Of a stretch of 51,150 bases of DNA, positions 7,524 to 15,084 are shown one piece after another. Position numbers and translations under genes: made by a program. This DNA is from CAXMST01 sp038206985. GTDB taxonomy: Bacteria; Actinomycetota; Thermoleophilia; Solirubrobacterales; 70-9. The notes beneath the pieces were generated by a model. It saw only the letters and a program-made list of their open reading frames with translations. It searched no databases and was not told the origin of the DNA. The stretch's first letter is position 1. Each line of letters opens with the position of its first letter. The stretch is from the NCBI GenBank assembly GCA_038206985.1, contig JBBRAH010000024.1, positions 1-51,150 of the forward strand, read 5' to 3'.

Positions 7524-8751
7524 AGCGCAGGTACGACTGCACGCAGGCACCGGCCAGCTTCTCGGCGTCGGCCTCGACGATCTCGCCCCCGACGGAGCGC
7601 GTAATCGCCGCGGCGCGTCGGCGCTCCGCGAGGACATCGAGCGCGACCCCGGCGCGGAACACGTCCAGCAGTTCGGAGGGCCGCCCGGCGACCGCCAGCT
7701 CCAGATCCGGGTCGGTGACCGAGACCAGCGTCACCGCGTGGCGACGTGCCAGCACCGGGATCGCCTCGACGAGGGGCCTGGCGGCCACCTCCTCGACGAG
7801 ATCGGTGAACAGAAAGACGAGCGCGCGCTTGGCTCGCTCGAGCCCCTGGAAAGCGGCGGCGTAGTCGGAGTCGGCGCTGACCGTCTCGAGATCGAACAGG
7901 GCCCGGAGTCCCGGCCGTCCTCCCGCCCGCGTCGGGGGTAACCAGACGCGCTGGGAGGAGTCGAAGGCGAGCACGCCGAAGCGATCGCCGATCTCGTCGG
8001 CAACCGCGGCGATCGCGGCCGTCGCATCGACCGCGACGTCGAGGCGTGTGCGACCGCGGACCGGCGCCTGCATCAGCCGGCCGCTGTCGAGCACGCAGAT
8101 CACGTCACGATCCTGTTCCAGGCGGTAGTCGTTGCTCATCGGCCGGCCGAGCCGCGCGGTCGCCCTCCAGTTGACCTGGCGAATGTCGTCATCGGGCAGG
8201 TAGTCCCGAACCGCCTCGAACTCGGTGCCGAGGCCGAGCGGTCCGCGCCCGCGCCAGCCGGGATCCCGGTAGCGGGTATGTCGCGCGGCAGCGGCAGCCC
8301 GGCGGGCGGCGGGCAGGTCCGGATAGACCTCGAGCTCGTGTTCGTCGCCACCGGAATGGATCCAGGAGGCGAGGCGCAGCGGACCGGTGCAGCGCACGGC
8401 AACCGCCGGAAGCACATGACGACCCCTGCGGCGCGCGACCAACTCTCCCTCCAGGAGCGGCCCGGAGCTCCGGGCCGGCTCGAGCTCGACATCCCCGGGA
8501 AGCGGCTGACGCACCTCGACCCCGTAACCCGGGCGGGCCTCAACCGTGATCCGCAGGGGCTCCGCGACCCCGCGGGAAAGCAGCTTTGGGACATCCCGCT
8601 CGATCGAGGGCGCCTGACGGGCCCAGATCACGTCCACCGCGAAGGCCGCAAGCAGCGCGAGGAGCGCCAGCGCGACGATGGCGCCCGGCAGGGCGAACGC
8701 CGCGAGCCCCAGGCCCGCCACAAGCGCCGCGCTGAGCGGCGTCGGGCTCAA
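7501..8751 (-). CDS. DUF58 domain protein
   Basis: 416 residues. Two N-terminal membrane helices (about 8-42) are followed by a beta-rich region and the DUF58 core EFEAVRDYLPDDDIRQVNWRATARLGRP..NDY, then a VWA-like fold (VICVLDSGRLM...RTRLDVAVDATAAIA). DUF58 proteins work with MoxR AAA+ ATPases in envelope maturation or protein-complex assembly; the client is unknown. Its ATG overlaps the stop of the MoxR gene by 4 bases, and its stop lies inside the end of the convergent SpoIIM gene. Confidence 0.9.
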   Translation of the reverse strand: MSPTPLSAALVAGLGLAAFALPGAIVALALLALLAAFAVDVIWARQAPSIERDVPKLLSRGVAEPLRITVEARPGYGVEVRQPLPGDVELEPARSSGPLLEGELVARRRGRHVLPAVAVRCTGPLRLASWIHSGGDEHELEVYPDLPAARRAAAAARHTRYRDPGWRGRGPLGLGTEFEAVRDYLPDDDIRQVNWRATARLGRPMSNDYRLEQDRDVICVLDSGRLMQAPVRGRTRLDVAVDATAAIAAVADEIGDRFGVLAFDSSQRVWLPPTRAGGRPGLRALFDLETVSADSDYAAAFQGLERAKRALVFLFTDLVEEVAARPLVEAIPVLARRHAVTLVSVTDPDLELAVAGRPSELLDVFRAGVALDVLAERRRAAAITRSVGGEIVEADAEKLAGACVQSYLRSKTRARL

Positions 8752-9683
8752 CGCGGGACCGGCACCGCCGCCAGGGCCGTGGCGACCGCGTCATCGGGCC
8801 GGTAGCGCTCGAGCGCGGCCTCGGGCGCGAGGATCAACCGGTGCCGCAGCACGGCGGGAGCGATCCGAGCGACGTCATCGGGGGTCACGAATTCCCGGTC
8901 CGCGAGCCGGGCTCCCGCCTTCGCAGCGGCCAGCAGGTGAACCGCGGCGCGCGGGCTCGCGCCGAGCGAGACGCTGGGCAACTCCCGGGTCTTGCGGACG
9001 AGCTCCACGATGTAGGCGGCCACCTCGTCGGCGACCGTGGTGGAGTCGAGCTCCTCGCGGGCTTCGGCGATCTCGGCCGCCGAGGCGATGCGCTGCACGG
9101 TGTCGAGCGTCGAAGGTCGGATGCCGCGGTGGCCGAGCGCCAGCATCCGCCGCTCCTGCTCGGCCTCGGGGTAGCCGACGTCGATCTTGAGCAGGAAGCG
9201 ATCGAGCTGGGCCTCCGGCAGCGGATAGGTCCCCTCGTACTCGATCGGGTTCTGGGTCGCCACGACCAGGAAGGGATCGGGAAGCGCCTCGGGCTCGCCC
9301 TCGATCGAGACCTGGGCCTCCTGCATCGCCTCGAGCAGCGCCGCCTGGGTCTTCGGTGGCGTGCGATTGATCTCGTCGGCGAGCAACACGTTGGTGAACA
9401 CCGGTCCCGGCCGGAAGCTGAGCTCGCCGCCGCGAAGGGTCATCGTTCCGGTCAGATCCGAGGGCAGCATGTCGGGGGTGAACTGCACGCGCTGGGAGTC
9501 CACGCCGAGGGCCGAGGCGGCGGTCGTCGCGATCAGCGTCTTCGCGACGCCGGGAACGCCCTCGAGCAGCAGATGCCCCCGGGCGGCCAGACAGATCGTG
9601 ATCGCCTCGATCACCTCGCTCTGGCCGGCGACCACCTTGCCGACCTCGCCCGCCATTGCTTCGTTCAGTTGCTTCAGCCTCAC
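8748..9683 (-). CDS. MoxR-family AAA+ ATPase
   Basis: 311 residues, full family length. Walker A is GVPGVAKT at residues 42-49, Walker B VLLADEIN at 99-106, with sensor region LVVATQNPIEYEGTYPLPEAQLDRF following. MoxR ATPases act as chaperones with DUF58/VWA partners. The gene lies between DUF4350 (3-base gap) and DUF58 (4-base overlap) in one tight operon. Confidence 0.93.
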   Translation of the reverse strand: MRLKQLNEAMAGEVGKVVAGQSEVIEAITICLAARGHLLLEGVPGVAKTLIATTAASALGVDSQRVQFTPDMLPSDLTGTMTLRGGELSFRPGPVFTNVLLADEINRTPPKTQAALLEAMQEAQVSIEGEPEALPDPFLVVATQNPIEYEGTYPLPEAQLDRFLLKIDVGYPEAEQERRMLALGHRGIRPSTLDTVQRIASAAEIAEAREELDSTTVADEVAAYIVELVRKTRELPSVSLGASPRAAVHLLAAAKAGARLADREFVTPDDVARIAPAVLRHRLILAPEAALERYRPDDAVATALAAVPVPR

Positions 9684-9686
9684 GGG

Positions 9687-10799
9687 CTACCTCCAGAGCC
9701 GGGCTAATGCCCGCGCCGCCTTGATTGCAGATTCCGGTTCGTCAAGCGGGCCCGCCAGTGCCGCTGCCTCGTCGGCCGGAACACCCGCCTGCTCGGCCTG
9801 GGCCGCGAGCATATCCGCGCTCTCCTCGAGAGGACGGGCGCTGCGCGCCGCGACCCGGTCCAGCGCCGCCCTGCGCACGGGCTCGGCCCCGGCGCCGACC
9901 GCGCGTGAGCGGGCAAGGATCCGGGCCATGGCATCGACGTAGCCGATCCTCGGCTGCGCGCCGGCGGAGGGATCCCCATCCGGGGGGCCGAGGCGCCGCA
10001 GCTGCGAGGCGATCAGCACGAGGCCGGCCAGCAGCAGGCCGCCGAAGCCGAGGATCCAGCTCGAGGGCAGGGCCCCGAAGCCCTCGTCGTCGGCCCCGTC
10101 CGCGATGGAGAGGCTCTCGAGGAACTCGACCTCGTCGCGACCGCGCCCGGCGGCCAGGTTGATCGCGAACAGCGCGTTGTCACCGGCGGCGAGGCGCTCG
10201 TTGGTCAGCGGAGAGCTGTCGGCGAGCAGAGCAACCTCCCCCGCCCCGCGAACGGGCTCGAGCCCAACCAGCAGATCGCCCTCCGGGCTGCCGAACAGCG
10301 GCAGCCCCGGACCCGCGTCGGTCCACAGCGCGCCGCCGCTCGTGGTGCTCACCGCTGTGACACCGTGGGTCTCCGGCGCCGGCACGAGCGCCACCGCAGG
10401 CACGCCGTCCCCGCTTCCCAGCGCGAGCCTGCTGCCGCTGACCCGCTCGATCGTCGCGGCAGGGATGAAGCCGCCGAGGATGAGCCGCCCTCCGGCCGCG
10501 ACGAAGCCGGCGAGGGCGTCGGCGTCGGCGTCGGTCAACTCACCGGTGTCGAGTGCGACGACGGTCCCCCTCGGGTCGAAGCCTCCGGATGCAGGGGGCG
10601 AATCGCGGCGTTCGATGTCGAAACCCGACTCCCCGAGCAGGGCGGCCCAGGCTGCGAAGCCCTCGTCGCCGGTGCTGATCGACGAGCGCTGCGGCGCCCG
10701 CCCCTCGCCACCGCCGCCACGGGCTGCTCCGAAGAGAATCGCCGCGACGAGCAGGCCGAGCAACAGCCACGGGCCCGTGGCGCGCAGGCGCTCGCTCAT
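9687..10799 (-). CDS. DUF4350 domain membrane protein
   Basis: 370 residues. One membrane helix near 13-27, an extracytoplasmic DUF4350 region (STGDEGFAAWAALLGESGFDIERRDSPP, then VVALDTGELTDADADALAGFVAAGGRLILGG, similar to a glutamine-amidotransferase-like fold), a second helix near 250-270 and an Arg/Ala-rich cytoplasmic tail. DUF4350 is regularly encoded between MoxR and DUF4129 in actinobacteria, as here. Start ATGA-overlaps the stop of the DUF4129 gene. Function unknown. Confidence 0.85.
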   Translation of the reverse strand: MSERLRATGPWLLLGLLVAAILFGAARGGGGEGRAPQRSSISTGDEGFAAWAALLGESGFDIERRDSPPASGGFDPRGTVVALDTGELTDADADALAGFVAAGGRLILGGFIPAATIERVSGSRLALGSGDGVPAVALVPAPETHGVTAVSTTSGGALWTDAGPGLPLFGSPEGDLLVGLEPVRGAGEVALLADSSPLTNERLAAGDNALFAINLAAGRGRDEVEFLESLSIADGADDEGFGALPSSWILGFGGLLLAGLVLIASQLRRLGPPDGDPSAGAQPRIGYVDAMARILARSRAVGAGAEPVRRAALDRVAARSARPLEESADMLAAQAEQAGVPADEAAALAGPLDEPESAIKAARALARLWR

Positions 10800-11629
10800 G
10801 AGCCGCTCCGATCGCGCTCGCGCACGATCTCGCTCCAGCCCTCGCGAGCCGCAGCGGCGTCGGCGGCGCTGGCCTCACGGCGCCCGTAGAAGACGCGCTC
10901 GAATGTCGCGATGAGGCCGGTGGCACGCGGGTCGGAGAGCTTGCGTTCGACGTCGTGCGGAGTGGTCGAGGGCCGCAGTGTGATCGCCCCAGCCCCGCTC
11001 AGATCGGCCAGCGCGATGGTGAAGCGCAGGCGCAGCGCCTCGGCGAAGTTGCCGTCGCGCTCGGCCTGCTCGGCCCGCTGCAGCCAGCTGTCGCGACCCA
11101 TCGGGCCGGAGCCGGAGCCGTCCTCGCCATCCTCCTCGCCGCGGGCCGACAGCTCGCGATTGGCCGCAAGCCGGCGGGCGAGCAGGGCCCCGCCCAGCAG
11201 CGCCAGGGCCCCGAGGATGACCAGCACCGGGAACGGGATGTCAAGCGATCCCCCGGCGCCGGGATCCTGCTCAGGAGGATTGAAATCAACCTCGACATCC
11301 TCTTGGGGCAGCTCGCGCACGATGCGCTCGGCACGCTCGCGGGCGCCGGCAGCATCGCTCCCTGCCGCCTCGGGATCGAGATTCGCCACGAGCTGATCGA
11401 GGCGCCGCTGCAGGTCGCGGCCACGGGCTCCATCGAGGGCGCGGACGATGTCCACAGGCGCTCCATCGACGCTGCTGACCTCGAGCAGCGGGCCGAGCGC
11501 GGCCGGGTCAGTCTGTGCAGCCTGGGCCCGGTCGGCGTACTCGGCGCCATCGACCGCAACCGCCAGTGCACTCGCGGTCGGCAGCAGCGCCCAGAGCAGC
11601 CCCGTGAGCAGCGCCCATCGGGCGAGCAT
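10796..11629 (-). CDS. DUF4129 domain membrane protein
   Basis: 277 residues. A signal-like helix at the N-terminus, an extracytoplasmic segment with DPAALGPLLEVSSVDG, one membrane helix (IPFPVLVILGALALLGGALLA, about 133-155) and the C-terminal DUF4129 motif AEALRLRFTIALADL...LRPSTTPHDVERKL. ATG 11629 is chosen because it overlaps the upstream TGA by one base (TGATG), the same tight coupling seen through the rest of this operon. Confidence 0.85.
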   Translation of the reverse strand: MLARWALLTGLLWALLPTASALAVAVDGAEYADRAQAAQTDPAALGPLLEVSSVDGAPVDIVRALDGARGRDLQRRLDQLVANLDPEAAGSDAAGARERAERIVRELPQEDVEVDFNPPEQDPGAGGSLDIPFPVLVILGALALLGGALLARRLAANRELSARGEEDGEDGSGSGPMGRDSWLQRAEQAERDGNFAEALRLRFTIALADLSGAGAITLRPSTTPHDVERKLSDPRATGLIATFERVFYGRREASAADAAAAREGWSEIVRERDRSGS

Positions 11630-12570
11630 CAGCCGCCGCTGGGACCGTCCCCACCCGGCAGTCCCCCGGGTGGTGGCGGCGGCTTGCTGCCGGGCAGCTC
11701 GCCATAGGGGTCGCTGCCCTGCCGAGCGGCGGCGCCTCCCCCGTCCCCGGCATCGAGACGATCCGCGAGCATCTCGACGTCGAAGCCCTCCTTGCGGATC
11801 CGCAGGTCGTAGTAGATCACCGTCGCGACCACCGCGAGCAGAGCGGCGGTGAACGCCGTCGCGATCCCGCTGAGCGAGTCGACGATCACGACCCAGACCG
11901 CGATGTTGTTCTCGGCGAGGCCATCGGCAGCGGCTCCGGCAAGCCCTGCGATGAACGAGAGTAACCCCGCGAACAGCGCCGCGACGATCAGCACGCCAAA
12001 GGTGCGCCACCAGTTGTCGCGGATCAGGTTCCAGGACCTGCGCAGGGCTTTGCTGCCGCGCAGGTCCTCGACCATCAGGGCGGGCACGGCGACCGCGAGC
12101 CCGATGCTGATCCAGATCGCGCCGATGATCAGCAGCACCAGTCCCAGCATCGTCGCCAGGAAGGTAAGAAACGTGATCCACAGGATCGAGTGGGTCTTGG
12201 GCGCCGCGAAGCGGATCGACTCGACGGCATTCACCGGCCGCCCCATGTAAGCCTCGCTCGCCGCGCGGTAGGCGACACCGATCGCGAGCAGATAGACGAG
12301 GTAGCCGAGCACGCCCTCGACGATCGTGATCACGATGTAGGTATCGACATCGATGAAGCGGCGTGTGTCACCGATCTGAACGTAGTCGAGGCTGCCCTGG
12401 ACCTCCTGGAGCGCGACCAGGTCGAGAATGATCTGCACGAGCGTGAACGGTGCGATGACCACCAGGGTGCAGAGCAGCAGCCGGGTGAAGTTGCCGAAGT
12501 AGATGTTGAAGGCGAGGTCGAGCTGCTTGCCGCCGCTGCGGGGACCCAGATCGCGTGCAGATGCCTCCAT
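11629..12570 (-). CDS. Multipass membrane protein, first gene of the MoxR operon
   Basis: 313 residues. About six membrane helices are visible (for example LLLCTLVVIAPFTLVQIILD, ITFLTFLATMLGLVLLIIGA, GVLIVAALFAGLLSFIAGLA), resembling the membrane domain found in glycerophosphodiester phosphodiesterase fusions and similar unassigned transporters-like proteins. A Pro/Gly-rich tail ends the protein. ATG 12570 is the first Met before the conserved LDLAFNIYFGNF region. Its position ahead of DUF4129 matches other actinobacterial MoxR operons. Function unknown. Confidence 0.75.
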   Translation of the reverse strand: MEASARDLGPRSGGKQLDLAFNIYFGNFTRLLLCTLVVIAPFTLVQIILDLVALQEVQGSLDYVQIGDTRRFIDVDTYIVITIVEGVLGYLVYLLAIGVAYRAASEAYMGRPVNAVESIRFAAPKTHSILWITFLTFLATMLGLVLLIIGAIWISIGLAVAVPALMVEDLRGSKALRRSWNLIRDNWWRTFGVLIVAALFAGLLSFIAGLAGAAADGLAENNIAVWVVIVDSLSGIATAFTAALLAVVATVIYYDLRIRKEGFDVEMLADRLDAGDGGGAAARQGSDPYGELPGSKPPPPPGGLPGGDGPSGG

Positions 12571-12695
12571 GAACGGGCACAGTATCGGCAATGCGGGCGG
12601 CGCCCGACGCGTGCAGCGCGGTGGACGCCGCACCGCCAGCTTCCGCTAGCGTCAGCCGCTCCGATAGTCACCTTCGAGCTTCAGGAGCCAGGACT

Positions 12696-13751
12696 TTGAG
12701 AAACCCCCGAGATTTCGCCAGCCCCCTCGCGATCGGCGCCCCCGATCCGGTGCTGGACGTGCCCTTCAAGCCCTCCCGCATGATCCACTTCTTCGACGGC
12801 TCCAACGAGAAGATGGCCGCCAAGGTGCCGGACATGGCCAAGCAGGCCGACATCCTGCTGGGTAACCTCGAGGACGCCGTCCCGGTGGACAAAAAGATCC
12901 CGGCGCGCGAGGGCCTGGTCAAGATCGCCAAGGAGACGGATTTCGGCGACACCCAGCTCTGGAGCCGGGTCAACTCGCTCGAGAGCCCCTGGGTGCTGGA
13001 CGACCTGACCACGCTCGTCACCGAGATCGGCAACCAACTCGACGTGATCATGATCCCGAAGGTCGAGGGGCCCTGGGACATCCACTACGTGGACCGCCTG
13101 CTCGCGCAACTGGAGGCCAAGGGAGAGGTCAAGCGGCCGATCCTCGTGCACGCGATCCTCGAGACGGCGCTCGGCGTCGCCAACATCGAGGAGATCGCCA
13201 CGGCGAGCCCGCGCATGCAGGGCATCAGCATCGGCCCGGCCGATCTGGCCGCCTCGCGACGGATGAAGACCACGCGTGTCGGCGGCGGCCACCCCGGCTA
13301 CCGGGTGATCGAGGATCCGGATCCCGACGACTTCGACGCGCCCCGCGTCAGCGCCCAGCAGGACCCGTGGCACTACACGATCGCCCGCATGGTGGACGCC
13401 TGCACGGCGGCCGGCATCCTGCCCTTCTACGGCCCCTACGGCGACATCAAGGACGTCAAGGGCTGCGAGGCCCAGTTCCGCGCCGCCTTCCTGCTCGGCT
13501 GCGTCGGGACCTGGTCGCTGCACCCGGTCCAGATCGAGATCGCCAAGAGGGTCTTCAGCCCCGATCCCGACGAGGTGCTGTTCGCCAAGAAGGTGCTCGA
13601 GGCGATCCCCGACGGCCGCGGCGTCCACATGATCGACGGCAAGATGCAGGACGACGCCACCTGGAAGCAGTGCAAGGTGATGGTCGATCTGGCCGAGATG
13701 CTGGCCGCCAACGACGACGAGCTCGCCGTCGCCTACGGCTTCAAGGACTGA
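12696..13751 (+). CDS. mcl: Malyl-CoA / beta-methylmalyl-CoA / citramalyl-CoA lyase (HpcH/HpaI-CitE family)
   Basis: 351 residues. It agrees closely, over its full length, with what I recall of the trifunctional lyase of the Chloroflexus 3-hydroxypropionate bicycle: PLAIGAPDPV, GNLEDAVP, DFGDTQLW.RVN, IMIPKVEGPWDIHYVD, ISIGPADLAASR.MKTTRVGGGHP, MIDGKMQDDATWKQ. Arg91 (substrate), Glu156 and Asp183 (Mg2+) are in place. The enzyme reversibly cleaves L-malyl-CoA to acetyl-CoA plus glyoxylate. The start is taken as TTG 12696, with GGAG upstream and the conserved N-terminus beginning immediately; an upstream ATG at 12591 would add an unrelated 35-residue leader. It heads a plus-strand run with VOC and thioesterase genes. 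Confidence 0.92.
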   Translation: MRNPRDFASPLAIGAPDPVLDVPFKPSRMIHFFDGSNEKMAAKVPDMAKQADILLGNLEDAVPVDKKIPAREGLVKIAKETDFGDTQLWSRVNSLESPWVLDDLTTLVTEIGNQLDVIMIPKVEGPWDIHYVDRLLAQLEAKGEVKRPILVHAILETALGVANIEEIATASPRMQGISIGPADLAASRRMKTTRVGGGHPGYRVIEDPDPDDFDAPRVSAQQDPWHYTIARMVDACTAAGILPFYGPYGDIKDVKGCEAQFRAAFLLGCVGTWSLHPVQIEIAKRVFSPDPDEVLFAKKVLEAIPDGRGVHMIDGKMQDDATWKQCKVMVDLAEMLAANDDELAVAYGFKD

Positions 13752-13787
13752 TCCGGACCTGACGCCGTTCGCGGGAGAGGTCACGCC

Positions 13788-14588
13788 GTGAGCGACATCC
13801 CGACCCGGATCCGCCGGGTCGAGTTGCGCTGCTCCAACGTGGGAGCCAGCGCCGAATTCTACTCGCGCCTGCTCGGTCTGGAGCCGAGCGAGCTGGGGCA
13901 GGAGCGGGCACTGCTCGGCGTGCCCGGCCAGGAGCGCCCGATGTTGGCGCTGACACGAGCCGAGCAACCGGGACCGGCGCCCCAGCGCGCGGCGGGCCTG
14001 TTCCACACCGCGTTCCGCTACGCCGACCGGGCGGGACTGGCGGCCGCGCTGCGCCGGATCGCCACTGAGCTCGGGATCAACCTGACCGGCGTCGCCGACC
14101 ACGGTGTCTCGGAGGCGCTCTACCTGGACGACCCCGATGGACTCGGCATCGAGATCTACCGCGACCGCTCCGTGGACGAGTGGCCGCAGCCGGAGGAGGG
14201 CGAGCGGATCCGGATGTTCACGGAGCCGCTCGACCTCAACGACCTGATCCGCAGCGACGACGGGACACGTGCGAGCGTCTCGGTGGAGCGCGGGCTCGAC
14301 ATCGGGCACGTGCATCTCAAGGTCGCCGATACCGATGCTGCCACCGGGTTCTGGACCGGAACGATCGGCATGGAGCTGATGACCAGGTTCGGCGCCGACG
14401 CAGCCTTCCTCGCCTCCGACGGCTATCACCACCACATCGGTGCCAACTCGTGGTTCTCGGCCGGAGCCGACCTGGAGCCGGCCGGCGGGCCGGGGCTCGA
14501 GGCGATCGCGATCAGCGCGGGCCCCGGGGGCGAGGCGACCACGACCGTCACCCCGGACGGGGTCCCGATCCAGATCGAGGCCGACTGA
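13788..14588 (+). CDS. VOC-family protein, catechol-2,3-dioxygenase (CatE)-like
   Basis: 266 residues with two vicinal-oxygen-chelate modules (about 4-130 and 165-266). The second carries the metal ligands expected of extradiol dioxygenases: His in IGHVHLKVAD, His in YHHHIGANSW and Glu in the final VPIQIE. The first module keeps HTAFRYADR and LYLDDPDGLGIEIY but lacks the leading His. GTG 13788 has GGGAGAGG upstream. It lies 36 bases after mcl and 3 bases before the thioesterase gene. Substrate unknown; a glyoxalase-type role cannot be excluded. Confidence 0.82.
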   Translation: MSDIPTRIRRVELRCSNVGASAEFYSRLLGLEPSELGQERALLGVPGQERPMLALTRAEQPGPAPQRAAGLFHTAFRYADRAGLAAALRRIATELGINLTGVADHGVSEALYLDDPDGLGIEIYRDRSVDEWPQPEEGERIRMFTEPLDLNDLIRSDDGTRASVSVERGLDIGHVHLKVADTDAATGFWTGTIGMELMTRFGADAAFLASDGYHHHIGANSWFSAGADLEPAGGPGLEAIAISAGPGGEATTTVTPDGVPIQIEAD

Positions 14589-14591
14589 AAC

Positions 14592-15032
14592 ATGGCCGAG
14601 CTGCGCCACCGAATCCGGGTCCGCTACTCAGACTGCGACCCCCAGGGCGTGCTCTTCAACGCCAACTATCTGACCTACTTCGACATCGCCCTGACCGAGC
14701 TGTGGCGCGAGGCGATCGGTCCATACGAGACGGCGATGAGCGAGCGAGGTATCGATCTGGTCGTCGCCGAGGCGAACATCCGCTACCGGGCTCCGGTGCG
14801 CTTTGATGAGGAGGTGGACGTCGTCGGGCAGGTTCGCAAGCTCGGCACCACCTCACTGACGACGGCGCTGCGGATCGAGCACACGGAGGGCGAAGCGCCC
14901 GGCCTGGCGGCCGAGGGTGAGATGCGCCACGTCTTCGTGGCCTACGGCACCTCGGAGAAGACGCCGATCCCAGACGACGTGCGCGCGGCCCTGGAGCCCT
15001 ACCTCGAACGCTCCCCGGAAGAGCCCGCCTGA
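14592..15032 (+). CDS. Acyl-CoA thioesterase, 4-hydroxybenzoyl-CoA/YbgC type
   Basis: 146 residues, one hotdog domain. The motif YSDCDPQGVLFNANYLTYFD is the 4HBT active-site region with the catalytic Asp, followed by the long helix and the strands around VRFDEEVDVVGQV. Such enzymes hydrolyse acyl-CoA to free acid and CoA. The gene follows the VOC gene by 3 bases in the mcl run, so it may release the product of a CoA-linked pathway; the substrate is not known. Confidence 0.88.
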   Translation: MAELRHRIRVRYSDCDPQGVLFNANYLTYFDIALTELWREAIGPYETAMSERGIDLVVAEANIRYRAPVRFDEEVDVVGQVRKLGTTSLTTALRIEHTEGEAPGLAAEGEMRHVFVAYGTSEKTPIPDDVRAALEPYLERSPEEPA

Positions 15033-15084
15033 ACAGGCGGATTCGGCGGCGGCGGCTTGCCTGCATACGAGCGGCCGATGGTCG

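Noticed and set aside
12681..14609. A 642-codon open frame on the minus strand
   Set aside because: It lies antisense to the malyl-CoA lyase and VOC genes, whose protein motifs are unmistakable. The translation is low-complexity (Asp/Val/Arg/Gly) with no family motif, as expected for antisense frames in GC-rich DNA.
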